A DNA stretch of 57,120 nt from [Limnothrix rosea] IAM M-220 (GTDB taxonomy: Bacteria; Cyanobacteriota; Cyanobacteriia; Cyanobacteriales; MRBY01), in contig NZ_MRBY01000023.1 of NCBI RefSeq assembly GCF_001904615.1, positions 1 through 57,120 of the forward strand, in the 5' to 3' direction. Position 1 is the stretch's first letter, and each line of letters begins with the position of its first letter. Of this stretch, positions 41,136 to 49,643 are shown piece by piece. A program made the translations under genes and the position numbers. A model generated the notes under the pieces. That model saw only the letters and a program-made list of their open reading frames with translations. It did no database searches and had not been told where the DNA came from.

Positions 41136-41874
41136 GGTGCTCATCCTCTGAATCTACGGAGGCGATCGCCGCCGCACCTCCTTCCTCGACATTAGTCTCA
41201 ACCGTTGCATTGACAAGCTCAGCTTCCGAGGTAACCGCAGGCTTAGGTAAACCATCAATAAAATTTTGACGGTAAAGCACCTCTAACTCACTGCCCGCTT
41301 GGCGAAACAACCGCACCTGATTACTAGATAGTGCTTGGAATAAACGATAAAACGCCAAACTAACAATGGCGACAATCAACCCCGATGCCGTCGAAATCAA
41401 AGATTCACCAATACCAAGGGTCACACCAGCCGTTGAATCTGTACCAAGATCACTAAGCCGAATGGAACCAAGGGAATTAATCAAACCTAAAACCGTACCA
41501 AGCAAACCCAATAACGGTGATAGGGCAATCACTGCCTCTAGAAGTTTTTCGCCGCGACGCATCAACGCTAATTCTTCATCGGCAGCAGCTTCCAAAGCCA
41601 AATGAAAAATCTCTGGATCGCTACATTCCTGCCGTAGAGGAGCATAAAGGAATCGACCAAGGGGATGTTCTCGGCAAGTGCGGGCAATCTCACTCACAGC
41701 CTGCCATCGATAATGGGCTGCATCAAGAATTTTGTCCTGCACACGCTGACTTTTCTGAATGACTTTCCACCAAAACCAGAGCCGCTCGATGATGGTACTG
41801 AGAGCCATAATTGACAGTAATATTAACGGCCACATAGCGGGACCGCCCCGATTGATCATTTCAAAAAAATTCAC
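41128..41874 (-). CDS. exbB: ExbB/TolQ/MotA family proton channel protein
   Basis: 248 residues with three predicted membrane segments: one near the N-terminus ([20 protein letters not shown]) and two in the MotA/TolQ/ExbB domain ([20 protein letters not shown] and [20 protein letters not shown]). It forms the multimeric stator that works with ExbD. It is the first gene of a two-gene exbB-exbD operon with overlapping ends. The acidic C-terminal tail is cytoplasmic in this family. Confidence 0.92.
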   Translation of the reverse strand: MNFFEMINRGGPAMWPLILLSIMALSTIIERLWFWWKVIQKSQRVQDKILDAAHYRWQAVSEIARTCREHPLGRFLYAPLRQECSDPEIFHLALEAAADEELALMRRGEKLLEAVIALSPLLGLLGTVLGLINSLGSIRLSDLGTDSTAGVTLGIGESLISTASGLIVAIVSLAFYRLFQALSSNQVRLFRQAGSELEVLYRQNFIDGLPKPAVTSEAELVNATVETNVEEGGAAAIASVDSEDEHHE

Positions 41875-41968
41875 GCGTTACCTCACTCCAATCACACAGG
41901 CATCATTTAATTTTAGGCTGTTTTATCCGCCTTTAAATCAAGTCCCTTTGCAAAACTATTTTGTTGCT

Positions 41969-43018
41969 TCAACTGGCTGAAATTTTGGAAAAAACCGTTA
42001 GGCGATCGCGTCCCTGCTCCTTAGAAATATACAGAGCCTGATCACACTCAGTAATAAACCCACCAATCGTTTTATCTACGCTGGGAATAAGAGAGTGAAC
42101 CCCAAGGCTAATACTGACAATATTTTTCACATCAGATGCGCGATGTTCAATCCCTAAAGCCTGCACTTCTTTAAGGATACGGTTCGCCACAACCCTAGCT
42201 TCCTCAATACCGGCATTGGGCAAAATCACCGCAATTTCTTCGCCGCCGTAACGTGCCGGTAGATCCCGGGCAAGCACAACACTTTGTTTAACCGCTTGAG
42301 CTACAGCGTAAAGACAATGGTCACCCATATGATGGCCATAGTAATCGTTATAACGCTTGAAACAATCAATATCACCAAGGATCAAACCGAGTGGTTTCTT
42401 GGCTTTCAGACAGTCTTCCCAAGCTTTATCGAGATATTCATCAAAGCGACGGCGATTGGGAATTTGGGTCAAGCTGTCAACGATCGCCAGTTCTCCCAGT
42501 TTATGGTTAGCGACGATTAGTTCTTGATTTGCTCTTTCTAGGTCGGTGCGTAGCATTCTAGACTCAAGTAAGGCTAATTCGAGGTCTTTCATCGCTTGCT
42601 TGAGAGTGCGATTTTTCGTTTCAAGATTGAGACGTAGCTCCTGAAGTTCTAATTGGCATTTCACCCGGGCAAGCACTTCATTTTCATCGAAGGGTTTGGG
42701 GATATAGTCCACAGCACCGAGACCAAAGGCTTTGACCTTATCTTTCGTTGTATTGAGAGCACTGATAAAAATGACAGGAATTGAAGTAGTTGTACCATCA
42801 GCTTTAAGCTGGCGGCAGACTTCATAGCCACTCATATCTGGCATTTGAATATCGAGCAAAATCAGATCTGGTGGCTGTTTCACGATGGACTGTAGCGCCA
42901 TTGAGCCGTTAATTGCTTTTCTTACTTTGTAATTTTGCCGCGTCAAAAGCTCAGATAACAAACGCAAATTATTGGGTGTGTCATCAACAATCAAAATTGA
43001 TGCTTTGTAATCGCTCAT
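41969..43018 (-). CDS. Response regulator with GGDEF domain (diguanylate cyclase, PleD/WspR-like)
   Basis: 349 residues from the ATG at 43018, which has a GGAA-type site; a start nine bases upstream is possible. A receiver domain (1-120) has the acidic pair Asp12-Asp13, phospho-acceptor Asp56 (LILLDIQMPDMSGYEV) and Lys108. A coiled-coil linker (about 122-178) joins a GGDEF domain with active-site GGEEI at 258-262, so cyclic-di-GMP synthesis is likely. The inhibitory I-site RxxD upstream reads LARD (Leu249 for Arg), suggesting weak product inhibition. No cognate histidine kinase is adjacent. Confidence 0.92.
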   Translation of the reverse strand: MSDYKASILIVDDTPNNLRLLSELLTRQNYKVRKAINGSMALQSIVKQPPDLILLDIQMPDMSGYEVCRQLKADGTTTSIPVIFISALNTTKDKVKAFGLGAVDYIPKPFDENEVLARVKCQLELQELRLNLETKNRTLKQAMKDLELALLESRMLRTDLERANQELIVANHKLGELAIVDSLTQIPNRRRFDEYLDKAWEDCLKAKKPLGLILGDIDCFKRYNDYYGHHMGDHCLYAVAQAVKQSVVLARDLPARYGGEEIAVILPNAGIEEARVVANRILKEVQALGIEHRASDVKNIVSISLGVHSLIPSVDKTIGGFITECDQALYISKEQGRDRLTVFSKISAS

Positions 43019-43191
43019 TAGTTCCATGTAGATTTATGTTTTCTACTGATTTTTCCCTAGGACGTTTGCAACAAAGTTTTTATTGGGGCTATTGTTTCGG
43101 CTATTTTCGATTAGTTATATTTCTGTAGTTATATTCCTGACGATGTCTTTAGCTTCAGGGGAGATGATACGCACTTTTTTCAGGATTTTTC

Positions 43192-43746
43192 ATGGTAAAG
43201 CAGTTGTGGAACGCGAAACGTTTAGACATTCGGCTCTGGGAACCGGAACGGGATGCGATCGCCGCCCATCAGATCTATGGCGATCCGGCAGTTATGCAAT
43301 TTATCCGCGAGCCTTCTCCAAATTTAGCGGCCACTATCGAAACGCTGCAGCGCTACCGAAATCTAACGTTACAGGGAAAACAGGGAACTGGGGCTTGGGC
43401 TGTCATTGAAAAAGACACGGCTCAACCCATTGGCACCATCTTGTTAGTTGAGTTGGCAGATAATAACGGCGATCGCCGTACCGGAAAAATCGAAATTGGT
43501 TGGCATTTTCGGCAAGCAAGCTGGGGGCAAGGTTTTGCCTTTGAAGCAGCGACTTGTCTATTAAATTATGGTTTTAACGTTTTAAAGTTACCGATTATTT
43601 ACGCGGTATTGCGGGAAGATAATTGGCGATCGCGGCGGCTAGCAGAGCGCTTACAGATGTCTCCTCTAGGTAAAACTAAAGAATTTTACAATACTGAACT
43701 TTTACTGTTTGAATTAGCCGCGAAAACTGTGATCAAGTCAAACTAG
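43192..43746 (+). CDS. GNAT family N-acetyltransferase (RimJ/RimL-like)
   Basis: 184 residues with the RimJ/RimL-type GNAT layout: an N-terminal strand (LDIRLWEPERDAIAAHQIYG), IGTILLV, IEIGWHFRQASWGQGFAFEA (the acetyl-CoA pyrophosphate loop region) and LPIIYAVLREDNWRSRRLAERL. The substrate, protein N-terminus or small molecule, cannot be told. It ends exactly where the convergent ureA stop begins. It is divergent from the diguanylate cyclase. Confidence 0.88.
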   Translation: MVKQLWNAKRLDIRLWEPERDAIAAHQIYGDPAVMQFIREPSPNLAATIETLQRYRNLTLQGKQGTGAWAVIEKDTAQPIGTILLVELADNNGDRRTGKIEIGWHFRQASWGQGFAFEAATCLLNYGFNVLKLPIIYAVLREDNWRSRRLAERLQMSPLGKTKEFYNTELLLFELAAKTVIKSN

Positions 43747-44049
43747 TTATTGAATCGGGTTGTGGACAGTGACCAGTTTTGTACCATCGGGAAATGTCGC
43801 CTCTACCTGAACTTCGTCCACCATCTCCGGCACACCTTCCATCACCTCATCCCGTGACAGCCAAGTTTGGCCTTCACTCATCAGCTCGGAGACCATCTTT
43901 CCTTCCCGTGCCCCTTCAAGAATTGCGGCGGAGATATAGGCAACGGCTTCGGGATAATTTAGCTTTAAACCCTTGTCTTTGCGTCGTTCTGCGACTAGGG
44001 CAGCAGTAAAAATGAGGAGCTTATCTTTTTCCTGTGGCGAAAGTTGCAT
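43747..44049 (-). CDS. ureA: Urease subunit gamma
   Basis: Small structural subunit of nickel urease, which hydrolyses urea to ammonia and CO2. 100 residues, the standard length, with [40 protein letters not shown] and the C-terminal [20 protein letters not shown]. ureB, ureC and the accessory genes are not in the window; scattered urease genes are common in cyanobacteria. It abuts the GNAT gene without spacer. Confidence 0.96.
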   Translation of the reverse strand: MQLSPQEKDKLLIFTAALVAERRKDKGLKLNYPEAVAYISAAILEGAREGKMVSELMSEGQTWLSRDEVMEGVPEMVDEVQVEATFPDGTKLVTVHNPIQ

Positions 44050-44416
44050 GGCTTAATCTGACAACAAATGTGACGTGCTCTCAGTCTACCGCGCCTTGCC
44101 AAAAGAGAATGTTAAGTAACCTGAGCTTCGGTTAAGCTGCGTTTGTGCTGACACGGAGATAGGGTGAAGGGGGAGAAACGGCGAGCAAATTGCAACGCGG
44201 ACAAATACCTGATAACTCAGAATTTTTTTTGGTTTTAAAGGCGACTACAAAAACAAATATCTCCGCGTCACTTTATCTCCGCATCACCGCGTCCTATTTG
44301 TCAGACTGCGTCGAAATTCTACGGGACGGGCGATCGCCCTTTAAAGCACTTTCCTTGTCTCTCATCCTGTAGGGGAATTATGATTAACAGCAAGTTGTCT
44401 TAGGGGAGTTTTTTCA
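44050..44416. other. Intergenic region with inverted-repeat element
   Basis: 367 nt between ureA and a small membrane gene. The central part (44146-44311) is the repeat described separately. A 60-codon ORF here overlaps the repeat and is not protein-like. One HIP1 site lies near 44330, and GGGGAG about 10 nt before 44417 is a ribosome-binding site for the next gene. Confidence 0.5.
44146..44311. repeat. Intergenic repeat with purine and pyrimidine arms, copy 1
   Basis: A purine-rich arm (GACACGGAGATAGGGTG, then AAGGGGGAGAAACGG) at about 44150-44185 faces a pyrimidine-rich arm at about 44260-44310 (TCTCCGCGTCACTTTATC, then TCTCCGCATCACCGCGTCC). Read on the minus strand the second arm contains three related GACGCGGAGATA-like units. 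The arms can pair imperfectly. A similar arrangement occurs at the right end of the window. Repeats of this style are familiar between genes of filamentous cyanobacteria; function is unknown. Confidence 0.5.
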
Positions 44417-44626
44417 ATGGTTACAATGACGCCAAAGAGCGCGATTTTACTTCTACTGGCCTGTGTCAGTGCGATCGCCGCTGTGGGTTGTGTATTTGAG
44501 CTGAGTTATGGAGAGCCTGATTTAGGTTTCGGTACAACTCAACTCATTTTGGCTGGTAGCGTTCCGGTTACTGTGATTTCCTTTGTTTTAGCCGTTATGG
44601 ATGCCCGTCGCGCTAATCAAGAATAA
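44417..44626 (+). CDS. Small two-helix membrane protein
   Basis: 69 residues with two hydrophobic segments (about 8-28, AILLLLACVSAIAAVGCVFE, and 42-61, LILAGSVPVTVISFVLAVMD) separated by a polar loop with SYGEPDLGFGTT. GGGGAG precedes the ATG, supporting translation. The C-terminus is short and charged. I do not recognise the family; a conserved cyanobacterial hypothetical is likely. It is followed by the FHA-PrsW gene on the same strand after about 115 nt. Confidence 0.6.
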   Translation: MVTMTPKSAILLLLACVSAIAAVGCVFELSYGEPDLGFGTTQLILAGSVPVTVISFVLAVMDARRANQE

Positions 44627-44741
44627 AAACATTAAATAGCGTGATGTTTATACGGTTGAGACCAGTCTTAGCCGTTATAAATAACGGGGCGGAGTGATCC
44701 GTCTTTCATTTTTTCTTGGGTTTTGTTTTAGGGCGATCGCA

Positions 44742-46070
44742 ATGGCACAAATTGGCAAAATACGACAAATTTCCACAGGCGGCGTAGCAGTTGGCCTATT
44801 GTCAGACGTGGAGCTAGCCGCCGGACAAGAGCTTGTGTTTGGTCGCGAACCCAGTTGCCACATTGCCCTAGAGCCTAATCTCTATACGGTCGTTTCCCGT
44901 CGCCATGCCCTTTTAAAACAAAGTCCTGATGGTTGGGAAATCACTGATCTTGGCAGCGCCAATGGCACATTTATCAACGGCAAACAAATTTATTCGCCCC
45001 AGATCCTCCAGGTCGGCGATCGCCTGATGTTAGGCGACAACGGTCCCGAATTTATTTTTGAAATAATCCCCTCAGTCCAGGCCGCAACAGTTGCCTCACC
45101 CATTCCAACGCCCCAAGTTTCAAATCCTTCGGGTGCAAACCCTAGTAGTGATTCCCAAGTCGTTACCCTGTCCCAACTTTTCCCCATTGCAGGCTCCGGC
45201 AAAGACCTCTCCCACAAGGGTTATTTAATTCCCGGCATCCTCACCGTCATTTGCGTCGTTTTAATGTTTGCATCCATCGGGGAACCAGTCTTTTTTAATC
45301 TGCTGCTGTCCACCTACATTGCAGGCGCTGCCTTTTACTACATCTATCGCCTCTGCGGTAAACGCAAAGCTTGGTGGGTTTTAATCGGCTCGGCTTTTTT
45401 AACCATGCTGATGTTGGTGACACCCGTCGTGAATTTGTTTATTTTTGTCTTTCGCGAGATCTTACCCGGTGGACTCTACGAAGATAGTGGCATTTTTGCC
45501 TTATTTATCGGCATGTTTTTCGGAGCCGGGCTGATGGAAGAAATCCTTAAAGCGATTCCGATCTTTGTGGCAATGTTCATCGGCAATAAATTCAAATCCG
45601 TCAAACGGCGCGAAAAAATCGGTGTCACCGAACCCCTCGACGGCATTTTGCTCGGTACAGCTTCGGCAGTGGGCTTTACCCTCGTCGAAACCCTAGGACA
45701 ATATGTGCCAAATATTGTGAATGAAGTCTCAATGCAAGCTGACATCAGCACTGGCGAATTGCTGGGGCTACAACTTCTGATTCCCCGCATCCTAGGATCT
45801 GTGGCTGGACATATAGCCTATAGCGGCTATTTTGGTTATTTTATTGGCCTCAGCGTCCTCAAGCCTGCGAAAAAGTGGACAATCTTCATCGTTGGTTGTC
45901 TGACTTCATCTTTGCTCCACGCGCTGTGGAATACTGTCGGTTCCTACAGTAGTTTGTTGCTGGCTGTTGTCGGAGTCTTTTCCTATGCGTTTTTAGCGGC
46001 GGCAATCCTAAAAGCTCGCACCCTTTCCCCCACAAGATCTGACAATTTTGCCACCCGCATTGCTCGATAA
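44742..46070 (+). CDS. FHA domain fused to PrsW-type intramembrane protease
   Basis: 442 residues from the ATG at 44742, immediately after a HIP1 site; a start at 44694 would add 16 residues. The N-terminal FHA domain (about 20-110) has the phosphothreonine-binding residues G34-R35, SRRH (52-55) and NGT (74-76). A Pro/Ser-rich linker (about 111-145) leads to a multi-helix membrane domain with PrsW glutamate and histidine motifs: EEILK (266-270), Glu316 in FTLVETLGQY, His357 and HALWN (393-397). Inference: a membrane protease or regulator recruited by phosphorylated partners. The substrate is unknown. Confidence 0.85.
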   Translation: MAQIGKIRQISTGGVAVGLLSDVELAAGQELVFGREPSCHIALEPNLYTVVSRRHALLKQSPDGWEITDLGSANGTFINGKQIYSPQILQVGDRLMLGDNGPEFIFEIIPSVQAATVASPIPTPQVSNPSGANPSSDSQVVTLSQLFPIAGSGKDLSHKGYLIPGILTVICVVLMFASIGEPVFFNLLLSTYIAGAAFYYIYRLCGKRKAWWVLIGSAFLTMLMLVTPVVNLFIFVFREILPGGLYEDSGIFALFIGMFFGAGLMEEILKAIPIFVAMFIGNKFKSVKRREKIGVTEPLDGILLGTASAVGFTLVETLGQYVPNIVNEVSMQADISTGELLGLQLLIPRILGSVAGHIAYSGYFGYFIGLSVLKPAKKWTIFIVGCLTSSLLHALWNTVGSYSSLLLAVVGVFSYAFLAAAILKARTLSPTRSDNFATRIAR

Positions 46071-46189
46071 TTCTATTTAACAAAAAGTGATCAAAACTCG
46101 GCGATCGCCCCATAGATTTAATTCGGCTATGCTTCGGTGCAGGGAATTGTCATAATAGTATTTACAAAAGTTCACTTTCCCTAGACGTT

Positions 46190-47086
46190 ATGGCAGACCA
46201 ACTGATTCGCGGTACAGCAGCCGACAATGGCATACGAGTCGTCGGTGTTATCACCACCAAACTCACCCAAGAAGCACGCGATCGCCATAAGCTGTCCTAC
46301 GTCGCCACAGCAGCCCTCGGACGAACCATGGCATCGGCATTACTGATTTCGTCCAGCATGAAAAAGCAGGGGTCTAGAATTAACCTCCGCATCAAAGGTG
46401 ATGGCCCCCTCGGTGGCTTACTTGTCGATGCAGGGCCCGACGGTACAGTACGCGGCTATGTCCAGAATCCGAGCGTTGAATTACCGCCCAATAGCAAAGG
46501 AAAACTCGATGTTGGCGGGGCAGTGGGTAAAGGTTTTTTGTATGCCGTGAAAGACTTTGGCCATGGCTATCCCTACTCCAGTACCGTTGAATTAGTGTCT
46601 GGCGAAATTGGCGATGATGTCACCCATTACCTAGCCACTTCAGAGCAAACGCCTTCTGCCCTCGTCCTCGGTGTATTTGTCGGTTCTGAAGGGGTGACCG
46701 CCGCTGGTGGCATCCTTTTACAAATTCTCCCTAAGGCCGCCCGTGACGAAACCCTTGTCACCAAGCTCGAAAGTCGTCTTGGCACTTTGTCTGGCTTTAC
46801 GCCATTGCTCCAACAGGGTAAGTCTTTACATGATATTTTTCAGGATCTCCTCGGAGATGAAGGGCTCCATATTTTCCCTGAAACTCAAATGGTTCGCTTT
46901 GACTGTGGTTGTACCTTTGACCGCATGATGGGCGCGTTAAAGATGCTCGGTAAAGACGAACTTCAGGACATGATCGAAAAAGATGGGGGCGCTGAGGCAA
47001 CTTGTAATTTCTGCAATGAGGTTTACCATGCTGATGTGGATCATCTCAGTGGCTTGATTTCTGAGCTAGATCAACAGGAAGCCTAG
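46190..47086 (+). CDS. hslO: Hsp33 redox-regulated chaperone
   Basis: Holdase chaperone activated by oxidation or bleach stress. 298 residues. The N-terminal substrate-binding domain includes MADQLIRGTAADNGIRVVGV, and the C-terminal zinc redox switch has Cys239-x-Cys241 and Cys272-x-x-Cys275, the canonical CxC and CxxC pairs. Activation by zinc release and disulfide formation is known for the family. It is flanked by a convergent TPR gene and not obviously in an operon. Confidence 0.96.
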   Translation: MADQLIRGTAADNGIRVVGVITTKLTQEARDRHKLSYVATAALGRTMASALLISSSMKKQGSRINLRIKGDGPLGGLLVDAGPDGTVRGYVQNPSVELPPNSKGKLDVGGAVGKGFLYAVKDFGHGYPYSSTVELVSGEIGDDVTHYLATSEQTPSALVLGVFVGSEGVTAAGGILLQILPKAARDETLVTKLESRLGTLSGFTPLLQQGKSLHDIFQDLLGDEGLHIFPETQMVRFDCGCTFDRMMGALKMLGKDELQDMIEKDGGAEATCNFCNEVYHADVDHLSGLISELDQQEA

Positions 47087-47118
47087 GAGGCGATCGCCGC
47101 CCGAAATTGTTAGAGAGC

Positions 47119-47910
47119 TTAGTTGAGATGCAGAAAACTATCTAAACTGTTAGCCACCTTCGGCGGATAGCGACGAATATTGCGGATCCAGTTGAGATCT
47201 TTGTAGCGTTTGTCGAGACCATTGGCAGACACCCAATTACTTTCTGCCTCACCAAATTGTTTATTGCCCCACAGCATAGCCGTTAGAGCAACCCTTGCAT
47301 CGGCAAACAGCGGGTATTTACGAACCACACTTTTCATCCGCTGGATACCTTTATCGACATCGCCATTTTGGTAGAGGGCAAGGGCATAGCTTTCGGCTGC
47401 CCAAGCAAAACGGGGGTCAAGCTCGGTTGCTTTTTCGTAATCTTTCACAGCCTGTTCCCAGTTACCGAGGCTGCCGTAGGCATTTCCGCGATTGTGGTAG
47501 GCGATCGCCTCGTCAGGATCTAGTTCAATGGCTTTGTTGTAATCATCGATGGCAGCTTGAAATTGCTGTTTTTGCTCAAGGATGGCCCCACGGTTAAAGT
47601 AGGGATCAACTTCGTCGGGAGCAAGGCGCACAGCTTCGTTTAAATCTTCGAGCGCCTCATCAAAATTGCTCATACTGGCACGGGTATTACCACGGTTACT
47701 CCAGAGGGCAGGGTTACCGGGAAATTCCTTAATGAGCTCTGACCAAATCTTTTCCGCCGTAAATAAATCCCCCTGTTTGGCCGCTTGCACCGCTTCACGG
47801 GTGAGGCGATCGCCGCGCCAATAATCATCTTCGGTCATGGCCGTTGCAGGGGAGGCCTGTAAACCTAACCACAGCAATAGCCCACATATCAAACAGAGTA
47901 TTCCCCGCAT
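47119..47910 (-). CDS. Exported TPR-repeat protein
   Basis: 263 residues from the ATG at 47910, which opens a clear signal peptide (MRGILCLICGLLLWLGLQAS, then PATAM); longer starts reach into the divergent HAD gene and bury the signal. At least four TPR units follow, e.g. NPALWSNRGNTRASMSNFDE, VDPYFNRGAILEQKQQFQAA and AIAYHNRGNAYGSLGNWEQA. Likely periplasmic or lumenal and involved in protein-protein contacts. Similar proteins in cyanobacteria are often linked to photosystem assembly, but no specific partner can be named. Confidence 0.85.
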   Translation of the reverse strand: MRGILCLICGLLLWLGLQASPATAMTEDDYWRGDRLTREAVQAAKQGDLFTAEKIWSELIKEFPGNPALWSNRGNTRASMSNFDEALEDLNEAVRLAPDEVDPYFNRGAILEQKQQFQAAIDDYNKAIELDPDEAIAYHNRGNAYGSLGNWEQAVKDYEKATELDPRFAWAAESYALALYQNGDVDKGIQRMKSVVRKYPLFADARVALTAMLWGNKQFGEAESNWVSANGLDKRYKDLNWIRNIRRYPPKVANSLDSFLHLN

Positions 47911-48052
47911 CGCTTTTTGTCCGTCTGAAATAACCACTGATTTAGGATAACCTGCCTCGCCATTGGATTTCAGCGACAGGCCAAAAATCTGGTCGTCCAT
48001 TACCGAGCGATTCGTACTAGGGTATGGAAGAAATTTGCGCGGCATTTGGGTC

Positions 48053-48787
48053 ATGGTCACGGTTAAGGTTCACGACAAGATTTTTGAAAATATTACAGGC
48101 ATTATTTTTGACAAAGATGGCACATTATCCGACTCCCACAGTTTCCTTAAACAGTTAGCCCAAAAACGCGCTCGATTAGTGGATGCCCAGGTTCCGGGAG
48201 TTGGTGAGCCGTTGCTAATGTCCTTTGGCATGCTCGATGGCGATCTTGACCCAGCCGGACTTTTAGCAGTCGGTAGTAATCAAGAAAACGCGATCGCCGC
48301 CGCCGCTTACATTGCAGAAACGGGGCGCAGTTGGTTTGACTCATTAGAAATCGCCAAAAAAGCCTTTGAAGAAGCAGAAAGTGTTTTAGGTGATCGCAGT
48401 GGTACTTCGCCTTTATTTACAGGGAGTTTAGAAGTTTTGAAATTCTGCCACGATGCCGGATTAAAGCTGGGCATTCTTTCCATGGATAACACGGCTAACG
48501 TGGAAAAATTTGTGGAGATGTATCACCTCGAAGATTTTATCCAATTAAAGATGGGTGCAGAATTTGGTCTTAAACCAGACCCGAATTTATTTATTACCGC
48601 CTGCGCCAAATTGGGCACAAAACCGAGCCAAACATTAATGGTAGGCGACGCGCCGGGGGATATTCAGATGGCGAAGAATGCTGGTGCTGGGGGTTCAGTG
48701 GGAATTTGTTGGGGAAACGCGACGGCGGCGCATCTTGAGGGGGCAGATGTGGCGATCGCCTCATTAGATGAGATTCAAATCGTCTAA
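48053..48787 (+). CDS. HAD-superfamily hydrolase (phosphoglycolate-phosphatase-like)
   Basis: 244 residues from the ATG at 48053 (MVTVKVHDKI), preferred over 47963, which would overlap the divergent gene. Motif I is FDKDGTLSDS (Asp20 nucleophile, Asp22), motif II is ILSMDN, and motif IV is MVGDAPGDIQMAKNAG. An alpha-helical cap lies between motifs I and II, as in subfamily I. The substrate is probably a small phosphate ester. The last 14 codons recur in degenerate form 800 bp downstream, beyond the MntA/HepT genes. Confidence 0.88.
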   Translation: MVTVKVHDKIFENITGIIFDKDGTLSDSHSFLKQLAQKRARLVDAQVPGVGEPLLMSFGMLDGDLDPAGLLAVGSNQENAIAAAAYIAETGRSWFDSLEIAKKAFEEAESVLGDRSGTSPLFTGSLEVLKFCHDAGLKLGILSMDNTANVEKFVEMYHLEDFIQLKMGAEFGLKPDPNLFITACAKLGTKPSQTLMVGDAPGDIQMAKNAGAGGSVGICWGNATAAHLEGADVAIASLDEIQIV

Positions 48788-48866
48788 ACGTTCTTTGCTG
48801 TTTGCTTTTCGCTAGGATTAAAGTGAGTAATCAAACCGCTAATTTCACGATGTTCTGAAGACGACA

Positions 48867-49223
48867 ATGGAATTAATTAAAGCTAATCAGATTTCTCTAG
48901 ATTCAACTCAGCTGTACGAACGTTTAGCGACTAGTAAAGATCTCATTAGTGACTTTTGTCGAAATTGGCAGATCACTCAACTGGCTATTTTTGGCTCGGT
49001 GTTAAGAAATGATTTTAGATCTGATAGCGATGTCGATTTTTTGATTGTGCTCAGTGACAATACGCACCTCAGTTTCTCTGAATTTTTGGACTTAGAAGAG
49101 CAGCTCAGCAACTTGGTCAAACGAGATGTCGATATTATTTTTGTAAACGATCTCGAAAGAAGTGAGAATTGGATTCGTCGCAAACATATTCTCGAAACAG
49201 CAACGGTGATTTATGAATCGTGA
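48867..49223 (+). CDS. mntA: MntA-type nucleotidyltransferase antitoxin
   Basis: 118 residues with the minimal nucleotidyltransferase fold: IFGSVLRNDFRSDSDVDF contains the GS motif (Gly43-Ser44) and the metal-binding Asp55 and Asp57; a further acidic site lies in KRDVDIIFV. In known HepT/MntA modules the nucleotidyltransferase AMPylates the toxin to neutralise it. Its stop lies 11 nt inside hepT. A 38-residue N-terminal segment precedes the core. The antitoxin role is inferred from family and pairing. Confidence 0.85.
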   Translation: MELIKANQISLDSTQLYERLATSKDLISDFCRNWQITQLAIFGSVLRNDFRSDSDVDFLIVLSDNTHLSFSEFLDLEEQLSNLVKRDVDIIFVNDLERSENWIRRKHILETATVIYES

Positions 49224-49557
49224 TCAAGCCTCCTTGCTGGATGCCCTAATTTTCTCAAAGCGTATTCTCACGTTCACGGCAGGTATGGATAAATCTGTGT
49301 TTGCAGACGACCTTAAAACCCAAGCAGCTGTTCTCTACGAAATTTCAGTTCTGGGAGAAGCATTAGGACGCATTTCCAAAGAATTCCGCCAAGCACATTC
49401 AGAGATTCCCTACAGAAAAGTTATTGCCATGCGTAATAAACTCGTCCATGAATACGATGGTGTTAATTTAGATTTGGTGTGGGATGTTGTTCAAAATGAT
49501 ATTTCGGAATTAATCGAACTCATTTCGCCTCTTGTTCCTGAAAAGCCTGAAACATGA
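49213..49557 (+). CDS. hepT: HepT-like (HEPN) ribonuclease toxin
   Basis: 114 residues, mostly helical, with the HEPN catalytic motif Rx4HxY as RNKLVHEY (Arg74, His79, Tyr81). HepT toxins cleave RNA or tRNA ends and are silenced by oligo-AMPylation of the tyrosine by the partner MntA. The start overlaps mntA by 11 nt. The module sits directly downstream of a HAD gene and is followed by a relic of that gene's end, suggesting insertion. All catalytic residues are intact, so the module looks functional. Confidence 0.87.
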   Translation: MNRDQASLLDALIFSKRILTFTAGMDKSVFADDLKTQAAVLYEISVLGEALGRISKEFRQAHSEIPYRKVIAMRNKLVHEYDGVNLDLVWDVVQNDISELIELISPLVPEKPET

Positions 49558-49583
49558 ATAATCAAAATTGTAAAAACACTAGC

Positions 49584-49625
49584 GCTATGGCGATCGCCGC
49601 ATTGGATGCGCTACAAATTGTCTAG
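49584..49625 (+). pseudogene. Displaced copy of the HAD gene 3' end
   Basis: Frame ending at TAG 49623-49625 encodes SAMAIAALDALQIV-stop, matching the HAD terminus GADVAIASLDEIQIV-stop; the 42-nt blocks 48746-48787 and 49584-49625 agree at 33 positions. There is no start, and it lies 27 nt after the hepT stop. Best read as a remnant of an original or duplicated HAD end left downstream of the toxin-antitoxin pair. Confidence 0.7.
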
Positions 49626-49643
49626 GTGTGGTGAGAGGTTTCC

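Noticed and set aside
44190-44372. 60-codon plus-strand ORF in the ureA downstream region
   Set aside because: It runs through the inverted-repeat element, lacks a ribosome-binding site and its composition is not protein-like.
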